DNA of 64,000 nt from Casuarius casuarius (lineage: Eukaryota; Chordata; Aves; Casuariiformes; Casuariidae). The notes beneath the pieces were generated by a model. It was not told the origin of the DNA, did no database searches, and was given only the letters and a program-made list of their open reading frames with translations. Numbering within the stretch: position 1 is the stretch's first letter; each line of letters starts with the position of its first letter. The DNA lies in contig PTFA01000032.1 of assembly GCA_003342895.1 (NCBI GenBank), forward strand, positions 5,610,733 to 5,674,732. The letters are read 5' to 3'. The position numbers and the translations under genes were made by a program. Shown here piece after piece: positions 47,230 through 59,149 of the stretch.

Positions 47230-49720
47230 TGGACAGGAAGTCTTGTTATCCTTTCCCACAGTTTCTGCACTTTAAGATAAAGCAGAGGATTAAGCTGTTG
47301 GGAAGACCAGCTTTTCTTCTGAAAACCATTTGTGCCAGAGACACTTTGCTAGTATGTTCGGAATTGTTATGGCTTAGTAAAATATCATAATTTTAATTAA
47401 AAATAAATCAACCAGGATGAGGGTTAAGTGACCTTGTGTTTTTAACTCTTCAGTAATTATTTTGTTTAAACAAAGCCGAACACAATTACGTGCAACTCTG
47501 CAGGTGAGCCTAAATAAGCACACATGATTTACTTCAACAATATTGGCAGGTGGTTTTTTTTTTTGTTTTTTTTTTTTACTTTTAGAATACATCTAAAATA
47601 TGCTCTCTAAGGGGAGCAGTCTTCTGTTTTGATTAGAATAATACAATATAAGTAATTGGTGTAAATGTTGACATTGGAAATGGGCAGAACACTTTTTCTT
47701 TAAGAATTAGCCGAAACGGTGGGCACAAGAGAGGGAAAACTGTTCAGCTACAAAAAGTAGATCTTACAAAATTTTAGGAGGTTATTTCAGTGACTTCACA
47801 ATGATGTGTGAGTTTTAAACCTCACATTCCTTTCATTCTTCATCCTCCCCTCCCCACCCAACTCATATTTGTGATATAAATTACACCAATATTTAGGATT
47901 TCTGCTTCTGGTACATTCCAGCCAAATACTTTGTTTGACACACAATTACTGTGTGGGCAGTTCTTATTTCTGCTCTTAATATTCTGAACAACGCATTAAA
48001 TTACATAGGCCAGATATTATAATTTAATTTACTTTCAATTCAGGCTGCTGAATCGTCATGGCAGTGACCTGTAAAGGTGTTAAAACAAACAAACAAACTA
48101 AAAGCCTATTTCAATAGTCATACCAATAGTACAATATCTTAAGTCTCTAAATGGTATTCCAAACCTGTGGTGTTAAGATAATGAAATACCTCAGACAGCT
48201 TAAATCTTTATCATGACCATATAATGTTTAATAGTTGGCCATATGCGTGCTCGTGTAGTTTTGTTTACTTTTGTCTGTAACAGGCGTCTCCTTACTTTGT
48301 ATATTCAGTTAATAATATATTCTAGGAAAGTAAATATTTTTTTAAAGAAACTTATGAATGGAAATCTGGCCAGAAAGTTAGTCGAATTATGTTACTTTGC
48401 AAAGCTAAGAAAACTGGATTTCCTTGAAAATAGTTATCGAAAAGCCTTATCTTTACTTTGGTCAGGTTGCCTTAAACAGTTCCTTAGCTTAAACTGTTTT
48501 TCTTTTCTTACCTTTTTGCAGAATATGTTGCCAAAGTTTTAGACCTTGCCCACACCTAACCTTCATTGATTTGCTTTTGAGGTTGCATCTAAAGCAAGAC
48601 TGATATGGAGGAGGAAAGTAATATCCTATTTGGTAGGCCAAATGAAAAGGTTGACACACCTTTATTTCCCTCTAGAAATACACAATTCCTGCTGTGAAAG
48701 GCATTCCTAGAGCAGTTAAACACTACTTTTGCAGTCTGTGAAGGAGGGGAGCGACTAACCCTTAAAATAAATAAATAAAATAGAAATCTCTAATCTAGGT
48801 ATGTTACAGATAGTAAACTGATTTCTCATTCTACTTTATCAGTAATGCTGAGTCACAAATGAGTGTTCAATCTTATTTGAAGTGGCCCATCCAAATGAAG
48901 TACTGAATAGGAAACAATATACTGTATATATAGTGACTACTTAAAATTCTGATCATAATTTTAGAAATGGACGTGAAATCTTATTTTGTCCTGTCTGATT
49001 TATATTTTGCAATCAGAGACATAGTCCGGTCTGGGTAAATAGCTAGGAACAGTTGCTGACACAATTTTTTAAATACACTGCTTAAATGTAATGTGAGACT
49101 AGGCTGTTCAGGACACAAAGCACCTGCATGCAATTTGTGTTGAGATGTCTAGGGTCTACATACTTGGAGGTAGTTAGCAAGCTGTAGTAAATTTACTAAA
49201 TGGCCTGTTCTCACCAGGCCTGGAGTGGTATGGAAAGACACCATGTATTCATACAACAGTTTAACTCTGTGCAAGTTGCAGCTTTTCTATGGGTTTAGAG
49301 AATCACTGCTGAAATGGAACCATCTGTTTCGGTATCTTTTCCCCTCATAGGAGAGTCTCCTAATTCGTAAATGTTGAAGTTATTTTTTATGTTAGATTGT
49401 GCCTGTGATGAGAAAAATTTCAACTGTATTTTGTGTAAATGGATAAGGGTTTTTTTATACTTTGGAACTCGGAGGCATGGTCTAATAGCAATAATGGAAT
49501 ATGCATCTTGCTAGTTAATATATTAAGACTATCTTTACTGGGTCAGGTATTTTTGTTGATGTTGATGAAGTTTTTATCTCAATATGACTCATTTCAGATA
49601 AATAGAATTTTTAGATGTCACAATGTGGCATATTTATTGTGATGTACTGTAAATGTTGTTAATTTACAGAACTTGCACTTTTATATTTCTGAGTAAAATT
49701 AAAAGAAATGTGGACATGAG
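47230..49720 (+). other. TTC39C: TTC39C 3' UTR (end inferred)
   Basis: AT-rich non-coding sequence follows the stop codon. Possible poly(A) signals are AATAAA at 47402-47407, a run of overlapping AATAAA motifs at about 48766-48778, ATTAAA at 49698-49703 and AATAAA at 50125-50130. I favour the ATTAAA at 49698 because a GT-rich element follows and it gives a UTR of about 2.5 kb. Several ends may be used. Confidence 0.6.
49698..49703 (+). terminator. TTC39C: Candidate poly(A) signal of TTC39C
   Basis: ATTAAA followed after about 10 bases by a G/T-rich stretch (GTGGACATGAGTTTTG). Cleavage would be near 49715-49720. Earlier and later AATAAA hexamers are alternatives. Confidence 0.5.
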
Positions 49721-52700
49721 TTTTGTTCCCTTGTTCCTCGAATTTGCCTTTAATTGGTGGCCTCCTGAACAAGATGATGCTAAGGATAGGGAAAACTTCT
49801 GGGGTGTCAAGTGACTGTAACAAAGTTTTCTAGTCAGCAATTACCTCAGCCTTTGTTCTTCCAGCATAATTATAGTCTCCTGGTTTAGAAAGTGAATTAA
49901 TTGTGTCATGTTGAGATCAACTGTAGAATGAACAAGACTTAACGTATGTTCTTAAGACAGCAAATTTTCTTCTTTCTCATTTTAAAAAAGAAAAACAAAA
50001 AATGTACTCTCTGTATTCATACACCTTTAAAAATGTTTCTGATTTGCTCTAAAGCAAGCACTTTAGTTTCTCTTGTCGCTGACTTTGGATGCTTGTTTCA
50101 TATTCTAGTTATGCTTTATTCTTAAATAAAATTCCCCAAATCTTATATTGAATTGCTTTTCGATTTACAACAATCTGATCCTTTTTTCAACAATTGATCA
50201 TTGTTTAAAAATTGCTCTGTAACTGTTCAAAATTTGAATGGGGGAAAGTGTTATATTGGTAAAGTGTGATGTTGGGAGCATGTTGTTAAAACCGATCAAT
50301 GGAGTGAAAAGAGGGCAGTCTGTAAAAGACACTCAGATTCTCTTTCCACTCACGATTTCAAGGTATTCTTGTTAACAGTGGTAGCAATCACTTGCATGAA
50401 AAAATTATGCAATCACAAGAAAGTGTTATTAAAGCTAATGTTAAGATGTAAATTTACGTTTAGCTGTCTTCTAAGGCAATTGGGCAGCCAGTGACGTCGG
50501 ACCAGCGTGCCTGTGCATAGATCAGCAGGCGCTCTAGAGGCTGCCTAGAACATAAAGGAACTCCGCTGATCTTTAACAATAAGGAGTTAGGTACAGATAT
50601 ATTGCCCCTAATTCTTTAATCTGAAGTGACTGTGCAACATAACATTTTACATACATTTAGAGTTCTAAAAGGCAGATGGGGAGCTGTTACACTGGTAATT
50701 GCAGTTTGCGTAGAGGCTTATACCATACTCTTGCTTTCTAACATCTTGAGTGAGCTAGAAAATGCTTCAAAAACTACTTTTCTATATCAACATCTCTTAA
50801 TGTTCTTTTCTGTAAGTCAGCCATTCAAAATAAAATGGGAATTCTCTCTACCAGTAAGCAAGTCCTGATTCTGGTTCTTTGTGACCAAAGAACAATTAAA
50901 ATACAGTAAAGCTTAAATAGTCTTTACAGAGATTCAGAAAGCATAAGAATTTGCTGTCATTACACTGAATTATTCATATTTGTCTATGAGGCTCTTAATT
51001 TATGCTAAAGCAAATTCTTGTATGAAGTTAGCCAGTAAACAAGATGCACTGGAAAAAAAGGCCAAATTTTGTCACTGTATTGCAAATTTGTATTTTCTCT
51101 GAACTTTGTAACTTGTGCAATGGTGTTGTTATTAGTAGATAGCAAAAAAGTGATTTTTCTCAGACACTTGTATACTCCAGGTTGTCTCCCTTGATTGACT
51201 TATACTTAAATCTCTCACTGTTTAGCATCCCTTCCACCTCTAGTTTGTTGCTGGCATTGCGTACGTCTCCAGAGTGCTTGCAGAGGTGACCATGTACCAT
51301 GAGTGAAGAAAGTCATTCTGTGTTGGAGAACTGCACCTGAAAGGATCCAGTCCCTCTACTATTCTAAACCTGGAGTTGTCTAGCTTTGGTTTTCAGACAC
51401 TGATTTTCTTGTATTTTTTTCTGCTATATTAAATGCTCTGTTTCTTGTCATGTCTCTGTGTAGGCATTATAAAGAATGTTCAGGTCACCTCTTAATGTTT
51501 TTTCACATAAACAATATAAACAAGACATTAAAGAAGTTCAGCATGAGGCAGGCTTTCCAGAGTTAAATAATGAATGGTTTGTATTTTTCACCATCTTNTT
51601 TTATCTAAGCTTGGACCCCCCAAAACCTATACCCCAGTATAGCTTACCAGTGTAGGTGGCATTACAATTGTATATTGCCTTCATACTTCTGCTCAGAGCC
51701 TCTTTGCTTATTTGCCCAAGACTTGCACGACGTATTTTAGCCACTCTGTCACGCTGCGAGTTCATGTTCAGTTGGCTTATTACCCCTAGTTTTTTCAGTT
51801 GTTGCTTTTTCCAAAATGCTATTTATCTTGTGATGTGACTTCTTTCAAGATGGCGTTGCAGTATACCATTTAATCAAGAGATTTACGTAGCTCTGCAGAA
51901 CTGAACTGTCCTTGGTGTTTTCCAGTCATTTGGCAGGCTGTGCTTACCTGTACGTCCAGAAAAGCTTCCAGATGAAGAGGTTAAAAGGAAGAGCTCCTTT
52001 GAGTTGAATATTCAAGGGAAAGAGAGAGTGTCAGACTTGACTGTGTGTAAACCATTTAGCAGATGCCTACTAGTGTTTCATTAAGAGCAATATGTTTATT
52101 ATATTGAAAAAAAGATAATTGCACTCCTGATAATTGTACTCCTGGGACATAAACTTCTCCCTACAGGCGTCACTTGTAGCAAAGATGGGAACTAGGGGGA
52201 AGACAGAGACATGTCTATACTTTAAGGGCACCTTAAGAAAAAACAGTGTTTTGCAGCCTTGGTAGGAAAAGCCAGAAAGTTTTCTTGAACTAGTAAAAAC
52301 TCCTACTTAGGATTCAGTTAAAGTTTCTGGGAGGAAGAAGGTTCAGGACACAACCTGCTTCAACCTGTTCTCTTACCTGTTTGGCTGGAGCTAACCAGTG
52401 TGATTCATTTACCTCTTATAAATTATCTTTAATGACAAGTTTGTCACATTAAATCCATGTGATTACTATTGTGCATCTGCTTAGTCTAATGAAAGCATCC
52501 TTTCTTGGGGCAGAATTGCATGGCTGATTCACTGAAATTCTGTAAAGATTTCAGCATTGTCTGGAAGCTGCTATTTCTGCAGATGGGGCAAGGGAGGTAG
52601 GACAAGGTGGTTATCTTCTGAGGCAAACTGCTCTAAGGGTGACAGCCTCTTCAGGCTGGGGACAAAGTGGCGACATGTTTTTAGTAGACCAACTGATAAA

Positions 52701-53330
52701 ATCGTCATAGCGGTATGAGAGGTTTCCTCTAGGTGGCTTCCAAAAATGGCATTCGAGTTCCAGGGCAGTGAGGAAATTTAGGCAATATTTTTTCCCTGTT
52801 ACTGTATGCTGCACTTAAGTTTCAGACAGGCTTCTATGTTAGGGGCTGAAGCCTTTTAAAATCCTTAAAGGGGTTTATGCTTATGTTCAGTTGGCTCTAA
52901 TAAATTTTCCTGTGTTTTGACATCTGTGTTTAGGTTTTTGAAGCTTTTGCTGCATAGGACTTTGCAGACCTAAGATTTTGAAAGCTTTCAAAGGAGGCAA
53001 GTTCACGAGGTATCTTCTGATCGTTCTCTATTCTTGGGTGGTTTCAAGGTAACCCGTGACCATCTTTGCATACAGGTATGTTTGATGCATTCATTAAGCC
53101 CTGTTGCTTCAAGATGCTCTCCAGACAGAAGATTGTGTCTGCAGTGGCGAAGTGTTTTCTCAGAACGGCTACTTGTGTAGCACAGGCAGAGCCTAAGTTA
53201 TGCACTTGGATGCAGACCGGCGGCAGGAGCTGTGGCGGCAGCAGAGAAGAGACAGGTAGCAGGAGCGCAAAGGCGCTGCCCCCTGGCCTGGAGGTTTCCT
53301 GCTCGGGCTGCGGCCCCGCCCTACGCCCAC
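49721..53330. other. Intergenic region between TTC39C and CABYR
   Basis: About 3.6 kb of AT-rich sequence. It has a single N at 51598, an AATAAA at 50125 that could be a distal TTC39C end, and no supported exon. GC content rises from about 53200 towards the CABYR promoter. Confidence 0.75.
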
Positions 53331-53490
53331 TCCCATTGGCTGCGGTGCCCCACCCTCCCCTTTGTGATGCCTGGGCACTGTGGTGTCACGAAGCAGCTGC
53401 GCCCTCCCCCAGGTATAAAAGCCCCTCGGGGCGGCCTCTGCGCAGGGAGGCTGTGGCAAGGGTGAGGAGCGGAGGCTGCGAGGCAGCAAG
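53310..53490 (+). promoter_or_regulatory. CABYR: CABYR core promoter: GC box, inverted CCAAT, TATA box
   Basis: In order, there is a GC-box-like CCCCGCCC at about 53313-53320, an ATTGG (inverted CCAAT) at 53335-53339 and a TATAAAA at 53414-53420. Transcription would start about 53444-53450. This short GC-rich, TATA-containing promoter contrasts with the broad CpG island of TTC39C and suits a regulated, testis-biased gene. Possible first-exon donors are AAGG|GTGAGG at 53461 and CAA|GTACCG at 53489; I cannot tell which is used. Confidence 0.7.
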
Positions 53491-53803
53491 TACCGGGGGG
53501 GGGTGCGATTGCATTTTGTTTTAAGTTCTTGCAGAGTTTTGAATTAAAACCATGGTTTCCTAGTTGGTTGGCTGTTTTCACCATGCCTTGCGCTGCCTAA
53601 AATTGCAGAAGGGCAATAAAAGATTTGGCTGCTAGAAATGCTTAATGGTCCCTTAAGTTACAGGAGTGCTTGGAAAGGCCTGGGAAAGGATTACTGTTGG
53701 TGTGATGCCAAAGGAGCGCAGCTGTGGTCACGTTCTTGTAGTTGAATGCTTCACACTGGGACATAAGGTTGGATGCTCAGCTTAGGTTCCTTTATTTTTA
53801 CAG

Positions 53804-53837
53804 TTGAGAAACCATAATCTGACTTCAGTGGACAAAG
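53804..53837 (+). other. CABYR: CABYR 5' UTR part of first coding exon
   Basis: Begins after a strong acceptor (TTATTTTTACAG) and runs 34 bases to the start codon. A 5' UTR intron therefore separates it from the TATA-proximal exon. Confidence 0.75.
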
Positions 53838-53985
53838 ATGCATTCTTCAAGGGCCAGGTTGGTGATTCCCTACGGCCTCAAGACCCTGCTGGACGGTGCA
53901 AGCAAAGCTGTCTTGCAGACCAACCCAGACGACATCCCTGGCTTTGCAGCGCTCTACTTCCAAGAGCTTGTTGCCTTCAGAGAAG
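53838..53985 (+). CDS. CABYR: CABYR coding exon 1 (RII docking domain)
   Basis: Encodes residues 1-49 plus one base, MHSSRARLVIPYGLKTLLDG onward. The ATG has A at -3. PYGLKTLL and YFQEL are the helix positions used by RII-type domains to dimerise and bind amphipathic AKAP helices. The donor is GAAG|GTTTGT. Confidence 0.95.
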
Positions 53986-56900
53986 GTTTGTGCCTCCCAT
54001 TGCTTTATTTGAAGAGCTGAGCTATGCCCACATGCTGTCCAGCTCCAGGTTAACTTGTTCTTTTTTCAGGGAATCCCAATCTGGATTTAATAGAGCTGGT
54101 TGGAGAATTTCAGTTTATTAGTGGTAAGACAGTTGTTTGTTTTCTAAAGATATTTTGAGATAAAGTTCCAACTTGAATGGATGGGTATAGTGCGTACTTA
54201 CCATGGGCTGAACCCCAGCTCTGTCCAGTCCTGTGGAAGAAGCACACAGGCTGGATGCCACAAGAAGAGGTAGGTATCTTCAGAAAGCACTTCCATTTAA
54301 TGTGGGAAGAGCCAGTCTCCTGGGATGCTGTACTTTTCCCTTGAATATAGAGGAGAACCTATATACTTTTGGGCATTTTAGTTTTAATGTTTTAAAGTGG
54401 GATTCATCCCACCCTGAGCGGACAGTGATACATTTATACGTTACATTTATACGATACCTATTTGCAAAGAGTAGATCTCTTGGTTTATAAAAGCACAGAC
54501 CAAATTCTGTGTGATTCCGATCCCTTTGGGACATGCTAGGTGCTTTTGGTGGCTCCCGGAGTTTGGCTGTAAAGGCTTGAATTTATGGCGGTATGCAGTA
54601 AATGCCCAAGAAGGTTGTGTGGGGGCAGTGCTGGGTGCAGTGTCTGCCCTCACTCAAGAAGCACATGCAACCTGTTCCTATCTGCCCCACTGGGTTGGGT
54701 CTCTGTCATCTGATCATCAGGACTGTCAGCAGCTTCAAACCTAGCCCTTATTCAGAGAGGGCACTTGAACTGGCTTCCCAGTAACCCTGGAACTAGCCAG
54801 CATGTGAGAGAGACCTGGTCCATAGACCAAGAGTTACATGCTGAGGTAATTATTGCAATGAAGAGAAGCCCTAGCTACAGCCAGATACTGCTATAATCTT
54901 GTAGGGTTCCCAAATGAGGATCTTCTCTAAAAGAGCCAATGATCACTACCTTCACCACTTGAAGTTGCTTTCTTCTTGTAAAAACATCTGGTGGATATTG
55001 CAGCAGGACTTAAAATATCACCAGAGGCTGAATTTTAGTGCATTGGCAATTGTTGCATTAATGATGCCACATGGCTGGAATTATTCTCTCTCCAAATGCC
55101 TGTCAGTGATTTGATTTATGTGGTGGTACACTGACCCCTGCACTAAGCTCCAGTACAAGCCAGTCTGTTTCACCCTTTTGCCATATAGGTCAGTCACTTA
55201 GTTTTTCTCTTTCCCTGGTCACCTTTTCCTACAGTGTGGTCACATAAGCCTTGAGGCATGGCAGGGATGACCAGCGAGGAATTTCTTAGCAAGCTTGAGA
55301 AAGGTTTCCTCTGGAGTGTCTGTCCATGTTGCTAGCATGGTCTTGGGGCTGCCTGTGAGCCAGTAGGTCGCTGGCTACAATTGCTGTAGCTGCAAGGGAG
55401 CTTTTTTGTTTTTGTTGTTTTTTTTTCCTCTTTGGCACTGCCTGATTTTGATGCTGGATTGTAAGTGGGTCTGTGTTGGCTTGGGATGACAATCAGAAGA
55501 ATCCTTTGAGTTCCTGCTGTTATCTTCCTCTGAATTTCCCTGATCTCATCCAGTCATGACTTCACAAAACAGCTAAGTGCTAAGCTGTGATCATTTATTA
55601 AAGATTTACCTGCTCTTCCATTTTATGCTACATCTACTGCTGTGCTGCTTTGTTACCTATTGGCCAACACTTGATAATCTTGGGAGAAACCAGCCCTCTT
55701 CCTTGGTTTTTCCCAAGGCTGAGGATTTTGTTAGTCATATATTTATGATGGAACACTGTTTTGATTTATTTGATTGTTTTGAGTACTCTTCTCCTTTCCT
55801 TGATAATTAACCACTCCATGGTCAGCAATACAGTTCAGGCTTCCTAGCTTTTGAAGTGCTACCACTGCTTTCTGAATTTTTTTTTAATCTAGCACTAGGC
55901 AAGCAAATTGTAATTTCTTCCATCTCTGCAACCTGGGAAAGCCTTGTAAAAGTGCCGTAGAGTGCCTAATGGAGTTGACACCAAAATTGCTCTTGAAATT
56001 TTATTTAAATGGAAACGATTGCTAAAATACTGCCATTGTCTGCTTTACCTTGCAGAAGACTGGAACGAGAGACTGCCACAGAGATCGGACACACAAGACA
56101 CTTCAGTTCCTGGGGAGCCCAAACAAAAGGAAAAGTGTACTGACACAGAGGAGGACCAACTCCTTGAAAGCCCTGATACTGAATATACCTCCAAAATGAC
56201 TCAATACCCATCAACTCACAATGACATTGTAGAAAACAAATCCCCCACCGGACCTGATGAAGCTTCGTCCCCCAAGGGACCGGAACTTGCATATGTCCCC
56301 GCTGACCCTGCCCAGCTTGCTACCCAGATGCTAGGTAACACTGATTCTGTTCATTCTGTGAAGGATGTGGCAACAAGTGTGCAGACTCTTCCTGAAGTGT
56401 CTCTGAGCTCAGAGAACATATTTGCACCAGTAGAAGGTGCTGCTGAAGATGATCCTGCTAACCCAGCAGCTGAGGGGTCTGCAGAGGCTGTTAGGGCACA
56501 ACTGGGGGTGCAAAGGCAGTCTTCTGAGGCAGGAGAACTAGGTCCCTCAGATAGCCAGGCAGAAGTCTCAACAAATGATGTAAATCAAGTTTCCTCAGTC
56601 CCCTTGCAGGAAGAACCATCACCTCCTTCACCACCACCAGCACCTCCACCTAAAGCTCCGTTGCAGGCTGTGCCTCCCCACAACGAAACTGAGGTTACCT
56701 TAACCACTGAGGTTGTATCAGTGCATCAAGCTGATGAGCTGGTTACGGATGCAGAGGCTTACATAGAGCACTTTCCACAGAAAATAATCATTCTCTCGCT
56801 TGACCAAATAGCTTATCTGTTAAAGACTGAGCAGCTATTAAATGCAGGCCAGTTCTCATGTGCTAAAATCTTAGGTCCATCTGCTGATGACGTAGTGTGT

Positions 56901-58720
56901 GACCCTGAGAAAACGGAATCCACAGCACAAATGGCATCTACTGAACAAGGTAATGCCATGTCAGGTAAGAAAGTCTGGGTCTTTCTGACAACTTCCTGGT
57001 AGAGCCCTACAGTCTTGTCAGTGGTCATTAAATGTAAAAGCACCTATGTCAGTGCAGCAAAGGGTGNAGATGACTTGTAAGAAACACCTATACCCACGCC
57101 ATCTGCCTGGCTCCAATGCACATGTGTTATTAGATCTCTCTGCAATCTGTTCCAAGGGATGTGGCTGGCTCTGAGCAGGACTCATGCACTCCTGGGGGTT
57201 GTGCAGATAAGAGTGATGGGAAGGTGCCCCTTGAACCCAAAGGGTCTTGATGAAAACAAGCCACATGTTCTGAAGCAGGTATCAGAGATCTAAGATGTAA
57301 TACATGTGCCCTGTGGCTAAGGATGGATGACTGATGGGAGCCCCAGTTTTGCATCTCCTCCCCTTGAAAGATTTCATATTCCAGCACTAACATAGGAGGT
57401 TTTGCATTTAAAAAAAAATGGTGGTGGTTGCCTGCCTGGGCTGTCTTGTTGGGTTTGGTGAGTTTCTGCAGCTGGGCTGGGTGGCTAAGCATTGGTCATC
57501 AGCTAGTGGCAGATTTTTTCTGCAAATTAGAAGAGATCTGTGTTCATCTCTCATAGTGAGATCTGCACTGAACAAGCACCTACCCAGAATTTCTTCTCTT
57601 TGGTGACATGTGTCCAGCTTATCCCTTGCCCAGCTGGAAAAACCCTCCAGGGTGGAGCTCCCCTGAGTCTCCTTAGTACTGCAGAATCCTTCTGAGCCCA
57701 TAGAAGTGCGAGTCCCAGCCAAGCATTTTGTAGAAGAGAGCTACATTACGCAAATTTGTGATGTGACAAAATTGGCTCTTAAACAAAAACAAACCACCCA
57801 AACACCTCAGTTAGAGGAGTTTGACAAAACCTCAGTTTCAGAAATGCCTGTCAAATGGGCAGTCCTCAAAGGCTTAGCCAGAAATGCCTCTGAGCATCAA
57901 TGAGTTTCACTTTCCTAGGCTGCAGGTGTTCTTCAGCCATGTGCCAAGCTGTGTTTGCTACTCTAGCTCTCTTCTTTAACATGCTTGCTCTAACAAGTGT
58001 AGGTATGTTTTAGATGTAAGGATTTGCAATATGACTGCAATGCACTGCTCCTGACACCAGCACTCTTACATTTTTATCTTTGTAGCCATGGCAGCAAGCG
58101 AAGCAGGACAGCCACCACCATATTCTAATGTGTGGACCCTCTATTGTCTAACTGACTTGAGCCAAGGTCAAAAATCACCACCATCCCTTCCTCCTGCTGG
58201 AACTGGCATTCCTTATCCCCAAGCAACCCTCTATCTATCTGTGGGGAAGGATCAACAACAGTTCCTCCAACCAATACCACTACAAGGTCAACCACCACAA
58301 CTATCCTCTCCAACTTACGTGATGCCAGAAGAAAGCAAGAGGGGAAATGTTCCACCTTTCATTTTAGTGGGCTCTACTGTTCAGAACACACAGGACTGGA
58401 AACCTGTTCCTGGCCAGGCTGTGCTTGCGCAGCAAGACACTGGTGCTAGGAGATTCACTACAATCCCGGTACCAGTTGCCAGGCTAGATGATCAGCAAGC
58501 AGCTACGCCAAACCCCAATCCTAATGCTGCACAGGAGACTGCTAGGCTGCCAACCCGAGTTTTTCTCTCAGTTGCCATCCCTCTGGATGATGTAATGTCT
58601 GCAAAGAAAGGCTCACCAGCTGGTGATAAGCAAACAGCCATGCAGCCTGTTGCAGGAAGTTACAGTATTGCAGGACAGTTTACACTTACATCTGGCCCAA
58701 TCCACAGAGCAGGTTCATGA
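53838..58720 (+). CDS. CABYR: CABYR, calcium-binding tyrosine phosphorylation-regulated protein
   Basis: The coding exons are 53838-53985, 54070-54123, 56056-56964 and 58086-58720. Phases join, giving 581 residues and a TGA at 58718-58720. Residues about 8-65 form the RII-alpha-like dimerisation/docking domain (LVIPYGLKTLLDGASKAVL, then FAALYFQEL and the short second exon). Next comes an acidic, low-complexity region containing AYVPADPAQLATQMLG (146-161) and a proline-rich PxxP stretch at about 253-270. The C-terminal part holds YSNVWTLYCLTD (383-394), PPFILVGSTVQ and RVFLSVAIPLDDV. All of these match mammalian CABYR as I remember it, the last three corresponding to its coding region B. In mammals the protein sits in the sperm fibrous sheath, binds calcium when phosphorylated during capacitation and binds AKAPs through the RII domain. 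Mammals use much alternative splicing between the A and B regions. No disabling mutation is seen. Confidence 0.93.
54070..54123 (+). CDS. CABYR: CABYR coding exon 2
   Basis: A 54-base exon encoding residues 50-67 (GNPNLDLIELVGEFQFIS). It is phase 1 at both ends, so skipping it keeps the frame but removes the end of the RII-like domain. The acceptor is TTTTTTCAG|GG and the donor GTG|GTAAGA. Confidence 0.9.
54124..56055 (+). other. CABYR: CABYR intron between coding exons 2 and 3
   Basis: A 1.9-kb intron. Upstream of the acceptor at 56055 the frame of exon 3 remains open back to about 55962, which makes the open frame there longer than the exon. The ED-WNERLPQ junction and the CTTTACCTTGCAG acceptor set the exon start. 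Confidence 0.8.
56056..56964 (+). CDS. CABYR: CABYR coding exon 3 (large, A region)
   Basis: A 909-base exon encoding residues 68-370. It is rich in Glu, Ser, Thr and Pro, with AYVPADPAQLATQMLG, PSPPSPPPAPPPKAP and the segment AEAYIEHFPQKIIILSLDQI, which corresponds to the mammalian YIEQLPEQIVI region. The PxxP stretch could bind SH3 domains. The exon ends at TCAG|GTAAGA (56964). A second in-frame donor, CAAG|GTAATG, lies 15 bases earlier (56949). Retention of the intron would stop at about 57002. Confidence 0.93.
56965..58085 (+). other. CABYR: CABYR intron between coding exons 3 and 4
   Basis: A 1.1-kb intron with one ambiguous base at 57067. It contains a possible extra coding exon at 57677-57903, listed separately. 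A pyrimidine tract and TTTGTAG end the intron. Confidence 0.85.
57677..57903 (+). CDS. Possible alternative terminal exon of CABYR
   Basis: A CT-rich tract ends in CTCCTTAG at 57676. Spliced from the 56949 or 56964 donor (phase 1), the frame reads on in the same phase for 75 residues to a TGA at 57901-57903. The residues are charged and protein-like (PSEPIEVRVPAKHFVEES, then ICDVTKLALKQKQT and TPQLEEFDKTSVSE), and the codons are unlike the flanking intron. I see no convincing donor inside, so it would act as a last exon that gives a form without the C-terminal B region. It might instead be a decayed exon or chance. Confidence 0.4.
58086..58720 (+). CDS. CABYR: CABYR coding exon 4 (C-terminal, B region)
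   Basis: Encodes residues 371-581 and the stop codon. An in-frame ATG at 58088 lies at the very start of the exon, so the region could also be read alone. Conserved blocks are YSNVWTLYCLTDLSQGQ, PSLPPAGTG, PQATLYLS, PTYVM, PPFILVGSTVQNTQDWKP, RVFLSVAIPLDDV and GSYSIAGQFTLT. The exon continues four bases past the stop to a donor at 58724, so the stop sits too close to the junction to trigger nonsense-mediated decay. Confidence 0.93.
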
Positions 58721-58724
58721 GAAG

Positions 58725-59149
58725 GTAAGCTTGGGTCTTGCAATGGGTCTTGCATATGGAGATACTAGTGTCTGGGTTCTGCATTGATTTTTTGCAGTTT
58801 TATGCTACCTGAATCTTAGCTTGACCATGTTTCTGTAAAATGAGGTTTTTAAGGCCAGTGGCTAAAGTGTCATACTTAAAGAACCCATGCCTTGCTCTGC
58901 TTGTTACACCTTACAATTAGTAGTACCATCTTACTCTAGCTTTAGGCTAAGTAACCAAGTTGCCATCGCTCTTTTGCTAATGTATCTTGAACCTCCTTGC
59001 ACAACAGTTGAAAAGTTCAGGCTGCAAGAGTAGTATAACAGTGTGGCAGAATACTCTCAATTAAGAGTTCATTTAAATAACATGTTCCAAAATGTAATTA
59101 CTAATGTATACTTATCTATCTACTGAATGCATGATGTTTTTTTAAACAG
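58725..59149 (+). other. CABYR: CABYR 3' UTR intron
   Basis: A GTAAGC donor four bases after the stop codon and a TTTTTTTAAACAG acceptor at 59149 define a likely intron in the 3' UTR. Confidence 0.75.

Noticed and set aside
53066..53524. 152-codon open frame over the CABYR promoter
   Set aside because: It reads through the CCAAT and TATA elements, the codons reflect local GC content, and it is out of context with the CABYR start at 53838.
55962..56055. Upstream extension of the CABYR exon 3 open frame
   Set aside because: The frame is open by chance before the acceptor at 56055. The residues lack the CABYR pattern, and the RII-domain exons splice exactly to 56056.
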